From Phoronis australis (Eukaryota > Phoronida > Phoronidae): a stretch of DNA of 64,000 bases. Under the pieces are notes generated by a model. It ran no database searches. It worked only from the letters and a program-made list of their open reading frames with translations, and was not told the origin of the DNA. Position numbers and translations under genes: made by a program. The stretch lies in the NCBI GenBank assembly GCA_002633005.1, contig NMRA01000058.1:1-64000 (forward strand), given 5' to 3'. Shown here piece by piece: positions 35,759 to 47,700 of the stretch. Position 1 is the stretch's first letter, and the number at the start of each line of letters is the position of its first letter.

Positions 35759-38700
35759 GTAAGTGTCTTTTGAGTAGTGTAATGTTTATTGACTATCATA
35801 TGATTGGCTAACCTCTTGTTATTTTAAATGACTTATTCCTATAAAGGTGACATAAAAAATTCGTTTTGGGCCTTAGAATTCGGGTCTCAGAATTAGGGCC
35901 TTTATATTAATGTAGACTTAGACTATAGTACATGGACAGCCAACTCCGTATTTTTTCAGTGGACGAAATCTGTGATCGTACACATAAGCTGTGAAGTCAT
36001 TATTCACTAGTGACACCTGGCAGACATAGCATATTTTACTTTGCGAATCATGGTCGTCTTTTGTGTGGTCAGGTGGCATTGTCAAAAGTACTCACGATAC
36101 CAAGAGTTCTACTATTGGAAGACTTTGAACATTGTTTTAATGAAAAAATTTTTTTTCGTTATACTGGACAATTAAATGGATGCAAGAATTTCCCGTCACG
36201 ATACACTAGCTGGAAGCTGAATTTGCTATTTATGTTTAGAGGGTGGCGCCTCCTCTAGGGTATTTCGCAAGAAAATGTCGCGAGTTGCGAATCTGTTATT
36301 AATAATCTGTTATGCCATTCAGACTGAGATGTCTGCTTCCTGAATCATTTTGTGCTTCTCAAGCCAAACAGGAGTTTTGTGCCAACTGTGACACTGCTGA
36401 GATGAATTATTGTATGACACAGCAATAGACTGCCAAGATTTCTGCCCATTGTTACATTCAGATCTAGGATTGCTCTCACAATTCTTAACTTCTGGAATTT
36501 ACAGTCATGAAATGACTCCTGGATCTGAGTCAATGATTTTTGCAATCAAGTGGATTGAATTTGATGAAAGGAAATCCTCATTTCCGAAAAGTTTTAAAGT
36601 TTTTGTAACCAAACTGAACTAATCTATCAGAAAGAGTCAGTGTTTCAGAAATTTATTGGTGTCACAATGATTGAAAGACCCCTTTAACAAGGAAAAAGAT
36701 CAAGCTGATTAAGGAAACATTGAGTTAATGCTGAGCCTTGTACTTGTAGTACAAAACCAAGGAAGTTGTCAGTACGGTTTAACAGTTCTCAAAGAAAGCG
36801 GTATGTGCTGCCTCCAGAATCCGTCATTAAAATGATGTGACAACAACACAAAGAAAAGGAAATATGAAAACTTTTCCAACTTTGAAACATTTACTGATAA
36901 GTACCTCAGTTGAAAAAACTACAAATTACGGATAAAAACCTGTTTGTTTTTAAGACATGCATGTATAAAAATACTTTTTTTGCATCAGGTCTGAGGCTGT
37001 CTCTAATTTTGCAACTTTGCAGAACTTTGCACTTACTTCGCCGTCCCAAACTCAAAGACACTGGTGCCGGTTTTCACTAACCTGTAAGTGCTTTTTATCA
37101 CCTTCCAAATCTATTTTCAGACGATGAAAAACTGAAGTATGCGGAATTTTCGACATAAAAAACATTCACACCAAAATTTGTTATTAACATTCAATTTGTC
37201 GGTCAAGAAAAAACTATGCCTCAACAGTAGTGTCCACTTAGGTTGAGAAGTAGTTTCAATATAAAAATGTTTCAGGTCTATCATGTTAACACCCACTTAT
37301 TTGATGCTTTTAGTCGATATAGCTCCCCTAATTTCTCCTGGTTTTTTATTCCAAATAAATGTGGGAAACAAATTGTTTAGTACTTTATTTAAAAAGGTTG
37401 GAGATGGGCTAGGTAGTGACGATAACAAATGGATAATTTGGGAAATAAAGTGTTTTATGACCATCAATTTACCAATTATAGTGAGTTTTCTTTTAGACCA
37501 TGTCTTCATCATCTTTTTAATTTTCATGAGTTTTGAGTCAAAGTTATTTAACATGTCGTCTAAGTTAACATTAAAATTCAATCCCAACAGCCTAAACTTA
37601 GTAACTCACAAACACTACATTTTAATTTTCCACCCTTTATGATGATAGACCTCTTTAGAAAAGTTTTTAATACCAATCCAGATAACATTTGTTTTGGAAT
37701 AATTTTTTTTCAAGCCAAAAATATCTGCTTAGAAACCCGATACCTTCATCATCTCTGCCAAGGAACCCCGAGAACCGTATATAAATGTATCGTCCACACA
37801 ATGAGTGATTTTATGCTCTTAACCCTTTTTATTTTTATTGTGTTTTACATTGCGTAGCAGTTTTGTTCTCGGCAAGTGCTTTTCATTGTTTAGGGGAAGA
37901 GCATTTCCGAATGATATCTGAAGAACCAATTGATGGTTTTCTTTGATACTTGACACAGAGATGAGATTGTGCCAACAGCATTTGATTTTTGAGCAGATTG
38001 GAGAACTTCAGCTCCTCCTAGTGGCTATTGTGTGTGAGATTGGTTCAAAATGATATGTAGAGAACCGAGTGAAGGATTTCAGTGAAAGTTGACAGAGGTT
38101 TGTGATGACAATTCGGCCACATTAATAAAATTTCGGGCGGATTTGACCACTGTATCACCTATTAGCCATTTTGTTTTCTACATGATCTTACCGTAATATC
38201 AAGTGTTGGGGAAAGAGTGTTTATGGGTGATATCTGCAGACCCAAATGATGGATTTCGTTGAGACTTTTCATAGAGGCATGTATCATGAGATTGCTCCGG
38301 TAACACATCGTATGCGATGCACCGTGGGTGCATACAAATGCCCTAGTGTCGCTCTTGTAAAAAGAAAAAGTCATTTAATATAATAAGCTGTTGGATGTTA
38401 TTTGAATATTACTGTGATTAATGATTGCGAAGTTGTTATGTAACCTAGCTGGAAAGTAATAAGAGATACGAGTGCCATGTCTCCATGCAGTATCCAATTT
38501 ACGCCATTGTCTTTTTTGTAAAATGTGTGCATTAAACTGATCCTGTATTTCCTGAGTAATCAAAAAATGCCTGATTTGAAAACAAACCACACTTCTGTAG
38601 GACTCCATTGCCAATCGAGAAGAAGGGGAGAAGCAAGTTATCAACTCTAGTAATCTCTCAGATGTTTTAAAGAAACCTGTAAATATCAAGGTGAGCTCTC

Positions 38701-41700
38701 TTAATCTGTAGAATGTTGACAGGATGAAATTTCCTTAAAGTTCTGCTTCTTGCTTGAACATCACTTAAAGAGACAGTGTTTTTTTTTTTCAGAAAAAACA
38801 CATTTTTAGGATTGTTGGATGGGATGGATTTTGACTAGAAGAATAAAAGAAATTCTATTTTGCTTACAAATGGCCAATTCTTGTTGTTTGCCAGAAATTC
38901 GTTGAAATCTAGGCCAGTGACTTTCTCAGTTTTAAGTCTACTTTCTTTAAGGTAGACTTAAAATACTCTGCCATTTGACGAGTGGGTTTAACTCTGTCAT
39001 CTGAGCATTTGACAATGAGTATACCGTGAAACAAATTTTTATCTCTAGGAGGAATGATGGATACTTAACAGTGGTAGTGGCAATGCTACACAGTATTCAT
39101 GGAACATGAGTAACAAAGAAATAAATTTAAAATTACATTTAGCTTAATTAAAACTCCATGATAAATTTATAAGTTTATCGATTCGGCAAAATCTCACTAA
39201 TTTAGGACACAGTATGCTGGACAAATGAAATTTTATTTAATTTGCTTCTCTATCTTTCATACTGTGTTGCTAATATAAAATACTTTATGGTCTTTTAAGT
39301 TCCACTCTGTAGCTACTGTATTGAAAAGTTTTGTGTGTTCACAGCTGTAACAATGTTGGAGAGCCTTAAAGGGTTAATTTTAGCAATTATTTTGTCTGAA
39401 ATTTCAAGAAGAAGTATTACCATAATTATGTTGCTGTCGTGGTAAAGTAAGCTGACACTGTACTTACGACTAAATGTGAGACATTTCGACCGGCAACCTG
39501 TCGTCTTGATCACTCTCTGGGTGGCGTTGTCGTCGTCTGGACCAAGTATTAGTTTTGTGTTTAAGAGGTGGTTGTAAATCCAGGGGGCACCCTAGCAAGG
39601 ATGCCAGGTGTATCCTTTGGAGGCTGACTGTCAATAGAAATTTTTCCTCATTGTAAGGGAAATTTCAGTTGATTACTAGGAGCCTAGTGGATCTAAGAGC
39701 CACATCTGATTGGTTGATTTGAGATATTTTAAGAGAGAAGACTTTCACAGTGCTGGCTCTTTCAACTTGGAATAAATATACAGTGTTCAAAGTGGGTTCA
39801 AAGCATTGAGAACTATAGGCCTGTCCAGCATTAGCATGTTTAGTTGCCAAAGCTTATAGCATTGCAGTCTCTGCTCTCTAACTTTATGTAGGGGCACGTA
39901 CCTTAGTGTAACTCCATATTGGTGTTTCAGAACAGTCTGTAATTTCCCGATTTCCATCTTTTGTTTAAAAAACATCAAGAGCGAAATAAAAGTGATTATT
40001 TTATTACAGGTGGCACAAAAATATGCCGATTTAAAGTTTTTGAGTTTGCACCCGTTTCATGCTTTTTCAGTGTGCATTTTAATGTTTTAATATGGAACAG
40101 TAGTGAGTGACACCTGTTGCCAAAATATAGACCACACATAATCTGTGCATTTTTCTTAAGTTGACAACTGCAGCTTTGATGACTCGTACAGTCTATAACA
40201 GCTAGTTAATATGATAAACTTCATAACAGCAGTTTGACTTGAGATCACCAAAAACATAGTGCAGTCATAGTTCAACAAAGCTCTTATTTAGTATGCTACT
40301 TGGCTGCTTCCGTACATTTAAACATAAAAGTCTTGGTTCTTGTAGTTTTTTAGTAAAAAAGACTCACTTCAGTGCCAATGGGGCTGTTTTTGTAAACTCA
40401 AATGTAAAGGCCTTGGTCTATGCATTTTTTGTGAAAAACCTCACTACGTGTGTGGGGGGCATTGCTGGTGAACGGGGGTAAGGGGTGGGGGTAACATGTC
40501 GTTGGAATCATGGACCCCCCCAGAATATTGGGAACTTCATTTTGGACATCCTATTTTCTTAATCCTGGATGAAGCCTTGGTGGTCAAGACAGCGGGTCGC
40601 CAGTCGAGATATCTCACATATGATTTTCATTTTAGTCATATTATGTAATTTATGTATATGCAGTTTTATCTTACTTTACTATCGATAAGCTTTCGTCAGT
40701 GCTCGTTATTGTTTTTTTTTAGTTTGTGCTAAAAACCGATTCTTGATTATTATGGAACTTTTCAAATGACTTATTACAAGCTTATGATTGATGCAAATTT
40801 TTGCATTCAATGCTTCTCAGTCTGAGGAAGCTTCAGAGGACCAGACTGCAGATTTTCTGATTTTTTGTATTCTGCAATACTTCTAGTCTGAGGAGGATTC
40901 AGAGGACCAGACTGCAGATGTGTCTCAGTCACTAGAGGGTAGTTTTGTGCTTCCGCCCGACTGGAGTCTCAAAACCAAAGTTCGTTTCGTATCCAGTAAA
41001 CCTTTTACATGGTGCCATCCTTTAAGAAGTACTGAGGTAGCAGCAGGGGTCACATCGATTGTGCGATGCAGCCAATGCCGGGTACGTTAATAATTTTAAA
41101 ATGCTTGCCAAGGTTTTCCGTAGATAAGCCACACGATGTAATGCCCATGGGCGTTTATCCAGAAAATTATACCAAATAAATGCCAATGGGTGTCAAGTGT
41201 CCAGACGGTGGGACGTTTATTTGGAAATTTTCCTCTTAAAAGCCCATTCAGCATCAACTTTTTGTCACAAATTCAGTTTTGTGGAGCATTTATCATTTAT
41301 AAAAACGCGTTGGCAAACCATGCTTTTATTAACAAAAAATTTTAAAATGCAGTTTTAAGTAAAAGAGTGTCAAGTCAAGCAAAACTATGGCTTTCCGTTT
41401 TCACGCCCCTTTCCGAATAAACACCCGGGCTTTTATTTGGTGTTGCTAAAACACCTGAAAGTTTTCATTTTCTGAATACATGCCCATGGGCTTATCTACG
41501 GAAATTCACTGTAATACATCAAGTACTACATTGTACTTTCAGATGTAAGGTGATTATACAACTGTTACATTTTAGGTTGCTAAGCCTCCTAAAGTGTAAC
41601 AAGTTGTAACATTTTACATAATTGTTACATTTTACATGGAATGCACAAGTGAGAAATGTACCTTAGTTACATCTGGTATCTGAACAAGGGTGTGCACTGC

Positions 41701-44700
41701 TTTCCAAGAGGACCAGGGCTACTGCACCTCAGAGTGTACTGATGTTTGAAATAACAGCTTTTTACCATGTGCAATAATTTATACTAATATTATGACATAT
41801 GTTTACTTATGGCAAAAACTTTGCCCCCAAATCCATATTCCGGGATGTCATGTCTTTGTCTTGTCTGAGAAATCCTGGTACAGCAGCGTACTTGTGTAAA
41901 TCTTCTTCGTGATGAAAAACGAAAAAATAAGCTGCAGCACTAATATTTGTCGAAAGTAAGCATGGAAAGGAGTCGATTGACATATAGTATCTTACATGAA
42001 GGTAAGTCAAATTCGTCCCAGAACAAAAAAACAACACTGTTGCTGTTAGCAGGTGTATAGCTGTGGTTAGGCATGTATTGTAGACGCAGTGACAATTGAG
42101 AAACTACTACATTTAGGTCGAGCCGACATTCCTGGAAAATCACAACTTTAAACTAAAATTTATCATGAACAACTGCAAATTCAACTAGATGAAGAGATGC
42201 ATCCTTGCAATTAATACAACCTTTTCATTCAGGCAAAAGCCTTGAATCTAGTATTGAATTGTCATAGTATTCGGACTGAATCAACAACAATTTGTCAAGG
42301 TAGTGCTGGCGCGTTTTGTAGCAAAAATCCAGCTTGTATGGCTGGCATACTCGATTTATTTTGCACAGTTTGATACACGTTGTTCCAGAGGTGCGTAGGC
42401 CTCGCATGTGGGCCCATTGCCACTAGAGTTTCACATGTTATTTGTGGTCTGATTCTTTACGAAGTTTTCTCAGTTGCATTATTGTATTCATCATTCTAGT
42501 GCCAACAAAATATTACTGTTGTGGTATCGGCTACAACTCCGACATGAGAGAGTTTGATAAACTGGACAAATATCCATGGATGCGTGATCTGAAATTCTTC
42601 GCCTTCCTGGCATCCGTGAGAGACGAAAATGTGCCTGCTTTCCAAAACTTGGTCATACGCTTTATCTCCGGGACAAAGGAGAGTTCTATTGTCCTGTAAT
42701 CCAGAACAGCCATATTCAAACAGCTTCACAGCCCATGCTCAATTTCGCTAATTTTATGTTGAGAGTCTAAGTACCAGAAATTGCCAGAATTCAATAATGT
42801 AGCAGACCCCATGGATTGATTAGCCTCTGTTGTATTCTTTCAGGATTTCTCAAACCTTGAAAATGCCAAGATTGAATTCCACAGAACGTGTCACTACTGG
42901 GTATACCCAGACATTCCATGGCTGAAACTATTTCCGAGAATTGCACCAGACTACAGGATAGGGTTTGTAATAGCTATTTCTCGAAAACCACAAGACTTTC
43001 TGATTCTGGATTATTTGCCCACAATTTTGTGTGTCCCTACATTGATCAATGTAAAAATTAATTTACCATTTGTCGTTATGATGCCCACAAATTTTTAGTA
43101 TTGCTTTGTGTGTTACAATGAGGACATCAAAATAAGCTGGGTGAGGCAAAGTAAATCATTTTTCACTTATGCTTTGAAGTAGTGGACCTAGCTTTCGAAA
43201 ACTAGGTCCAGGATAGAATGCATTTTTCTTTCACAACAGAGGAGAGTTGAATACGGGATGTAGGATTGTGTCTTAGTTCTTCAATTGTTTGTTCCTTTGA
43301 GTTTCCATCACTAAGTTTGTTAATTTATCTCAGTGGTTGTTAACTGTTTGGAGAATTGATTTCTCAAAACATTCCTTTTGTACGCCCTATTCATCAGGGT
43401 TGATGTTCAGGATGTTTAGATTGAAAATCTCAAAAGTTGAGGGAGCTAAGCCAATTATAGGCTTATAAAAGTGATGTTTTAAAGGTGGCTCAGCGTTTAA
43501 TTGGAACTGCCAGTTTTATATTTAAAATCAGGGAATGTTGCATATATGCATGTTTGAAGTAAGCATTCGTAAGGATATGGTGCTTTAAGGAACCAAACCC
43601 CTTGGCTGTAAGGGTGGTATTATAACTGAGCATGGGCGTGTTAAAAATGAAAAATTTGGAAAACCAGAGTTCAGGTGCTTTCCAGAGCATTGGATGTTTA
43701 TCCCAACAAATACAGTAGTAGGCCAGCACATTACTAAGACAAAACCTGTTGAACTCGTGCTTGTTATTTAAGACCAACTTGGTTCTGGTCTTCATGCGCG
43801 CACCCTGGGGGGCTCGGGGGGCTCGAACGAGCCCCCATTTGGCAAAGTGGGCAAAAAGGACCACCCCAGAGAAAGAAGTCCGAAAAAGTAGAAAACGAGC
43901 CAGAGGCAGGAACTAACAAAATTCAGTGAATGCACAATTCATAGCTCAGAATGTTCCCCAGTATTTTTTTAGTAAATGGTCCACATTCTCAAAAATTGGA
44001 GCCCCCAATTTTAGGCTGGGTGCGCGCATGGTCTTTCACCTGATGCTTGTGCTGACTGGAAAAAAAGACTCTGGTTGTATCAATTTCAGTCAATTTTTTT
44101 GAAAAGCTGCACAAAGGCCTGTAAACAAGGTTTGAAATGCCACGATTTTTCAAGCAATTGGTAAAGGAAACAAATTCCGCATTGTTTTTGATGGTCCTAT
44201 GTGGATTTGTTTTATTTTGAAGAAGTGGGTTACTAAAAAATTACTGTGCCACCGAATCGATTGTCTAAAAAATGGAGACCAGAACCAACTAGGCTAACAG
44301 TCCGTACCAGTGATCAAACATTTGATGGCACTCGGGTTCATAATGCATATAAAAAAATCCGTGAGAGATATAACAGAATAATAATTATAGTAAAACATAG
44401 CAGTGTATGCTTTACTGTCAAGTTGACTATAACAATGAAACAATCATCTAGCTTGTGAAATAATTGCAGGTAATCTGTTACATGTTGTACTGGTCTGGTA
44501 CACATACTAGACGGGCGTAGGCCACTCATACGAGACCATTGCATTGATCATGTGAAACAATTTTTGTTTTATTTAACTGAGCTTAGGAGCTAGAGATCTG
44601 ACTCAAGAGTATAGTATAGTGACCCAGTGGTACTCGGACCGACTACTTTGAGTAAAGAAAGTAGACACTAGGCCACAACGCCTCCTTGTCACCTAGCTTT

Positions 44701-47700
44701 CAATCACAATGAGTTAAAGCCTAGTGGATATTTTTGTCATGGGTATATTACTCGGACGTTTTTGTCATGGGTTGTTTCAACATTAACTTTTGGTACAACG
44801 ATTTTCTATTCAGTGTGTCCTTTTGCAGGAAAATGACAGCTTTGAATACAGATGAAGATGTTAAAAAAAGTTTAATGCAGAGTTGGTGAGTTCCTCATTT
44901 TAAATTACTACTGTCTGAGCACTCAATATTTCACCTGTATTCATTTGAAGATGCCTTTTAACCTATAAACCAAAATGCCTAGTTGTGGAATGAATTTCGT
45001 TCGTTTTTGCAGTCATGTTCAATGAAAAAAATGTAAGATGCAGGGATATATACCTAGGCCTCAAAACCTTGCTCGCCAGCTGGACGACTGAGCCAGAAAA
45101 TCAAGTCGTCCAGCCCGAAGTTAAGTCGCCAGTTTCATGTCGGTCACAGCAGACAAACTGACTGTCCCAAATTGCAGAACTACCAGAATTAACCATGTCC
45201 GAGACTCTCTAAGGCAGGAAGCAAACTGGAGCAGACAGTGCACCCATCATCGTATGGAGAAATGAAAACCCTCCCATGAAGTCACTTTAGAAATGCCTGG
45301 AGGGACCGCCTACGTCTGGGGACTGAAGAAGACTATGTCTGCGAGCTTGATCAACAAGAACAAGTCACCATCTTCAGGCTAAGAGCTGGACACTGCTAGT
45401 TCATCTTCCACATGCATCGCCTGAAAATCTCGCACAGACGGGCACTGGCCCCCAGGCACCTGAGCATTTATTGCATAGCTGCCCTACGTTCATTATCCTA
45501 AGGCGTCAGACATGGCCCAGTCCAGTGGAACTCTCAAAGTAAATCTGTGGTACCCGACAGCGTCATTGCAGCGAACCGCAGACTTTACCCAAAAAACCAG
45601 ACTTATCATCTAAAGTACATGGCTGGAAAAGCAGAGCAAAAAGAAGAACCATGTCCAAACTTCTGGAATTAATTTGGTACGATACAAGCTACATATGATT
45701 CAACATGCCTTTTATACTCTTGACACGTCACCTGTCAGAAACATTGCCGAATTTGGTTCCGCGATTAAAAACATTTGTGTTAACAGGTTGAGGTAAAGCA
45801 ACGTTGGAGGAGCAGAACAAATTTAACAGTTCAGTACATCATTCTGTGATTGCCGTATCGATTGTTCCACTCACAGCAAACTATAAGTATTAAGCCCGTG
45901 ATAAAACATTACGAAACAGCAGTGTTTTTACTAATTCTTAAACGATCAATTTACCAAACTTTGTGTCGGAAAAACGTATTTATTTTTCATGCAAGATATC
46001 CCTGACAATATTGCACCGCAGGACTGGTTTTTCCCTGGTGTTTGTACGCAATGTCTCAACAGATAATCGCGACTTTGAAATGTCGTCAACTAACAGCCTA
46101 TTTCAATGAGTGTCTCATTTTTTATGGCAAAAGACAGCTAAAAAAAATGAAAATGACAACCCTAGTAATCGCCAAACAACAGCTAAAAACGACTTGTCTT
46201 TTAGCAGAGTAGTTTCGAGTCGTGAAGAAATTAGCTGATCTTTTGTTTGTGTGGCTCAGCTCATGCATATGTATGAGTAATCTGTCATTCCCAGTGTTGT
46301 AATGTGTACTCCACCAATTCACATGTGGGGACTTAGCGTGCACAACACTCTAAAGCCACACATCAAAAGAGTACTGGCTTGGCTGTGTTAAGCTCCCAGG
46401 TGTTTGTATGACAGTGAAGACCCCATTGCTTTACAATGTTCTCCTGACCTGATATTCTCCTGTTTCAGTGTTTCTCTGGCTCAATGATGTTTAGGTCCTA
46501 GATATGCTATGCCATTAGTCAGCTATAGTAGCTAAACTGGTAGGCGTGAAGTTGTGGTTAGCGAACATTTTAGCTTCTCTTCCTACACCCACTCTCCACC
46601 ATCGCCAATTTTCCACTCTTCACCACCACCACTTTTCCACTGTCTAGGTCATCAGTCGACCACGTCATTGATTTTTGAGACTCAGTTGAAAGCAAAATTA
46701 TTGCAGGTGAAGTGGGCCTATTGGAAACAAAATTATTCCGGGTTAAGTGGGACTATTGGAAACAAAATTATTCGGTGTGTCTGAAAAGAGGCATGGAAAG
46801 GATATCCATCAATGCAGTCATGTGTTTAGGGGCGGAGTTTGCCTCACAGAATCGTATCAAAATAATTTTCTACTGAACTCTTTCAATTGTTTATTACTGC
46901 AAACATCGAGGTTAAAGACCATGCTCACATGAGTTGGAATTCCAAAAGTTGGACAGCGAGGAAAAGGAAGTAGACTCATCTTTAATGATTTTGCTGACAA
47001 TCATATGGCAGTTAAGTTCTAGAAAATTCGTTAGTATTTTTCCAAAGTTTTGCTCTTACATCAAATTACATACTTAGCTACTCAAGTGAAGTTAGAAAGC
47101 GCTGATTCAACTTTCACGTTGGCAACTAAGTCACTCGCTGTAAGGCGGCCTACGAAGTCGCACACCCATTCAAGTTTTTCACTAACTTTGTTACAACATA
47201 AAACATCACCGATATTTCAAGTACCAACTTCGTTCGTCGGTAAGCCCTGAGTGCTGTTGTTGCAAAAACATCTTGTACTCACCGTGACCTTTCATCTAGA
47301 CAAAGTGCATAAAATTTAACATCCACTGGCTTGTTGAGTACACTGCATTGTTGTTATTTACTCGTGCAGCACTGAGACGTGAACTAACATAAACCTTAAG
47401 TTCAGGATAACAACACCACACGGAAGAGAAAATTTGTTTATTTGGACTCTACAAAAGTCTGGGGAACGACAGAGTGCAGCTGTGCTCTGACAATTCACTC
47501 ACCACCTGGGCAACTGATTAGTGATCTACTCGCCTACCACCGTTTTTAGTCACATTGGTGACTGGGCGAGTACCTAAGTATGTTCCTGAGATGGTCTAAA
47601 TAATTCACTTTGTCACAGTATTGTTTCGGTACATCTTCATAGTTTGGGTATTGTTTGACAAATTGCCATCTGTCAGTTTGGTTTTCATTAATGCTACTGT

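Larger units (their letters stand above)
35759..40820. other. DONSON intron 1, remaining sequence
   Basis: The 5.1-kb intron holds the LINE fragment at 37281-37620, the doubtful repeat at 37940-38360 and, near its end, a copy of the 1883-1965 repeat at 40502-40590. Nothing else was recognised. Confidence 0.5.

Noticed and set aside
42442-42699. 85-codon + strand open frame just before DONSON exon 3
   Set aside because: It is not in continuity with exon 3, has no conserved motif, and overlaps frames of similar length on the other strand.
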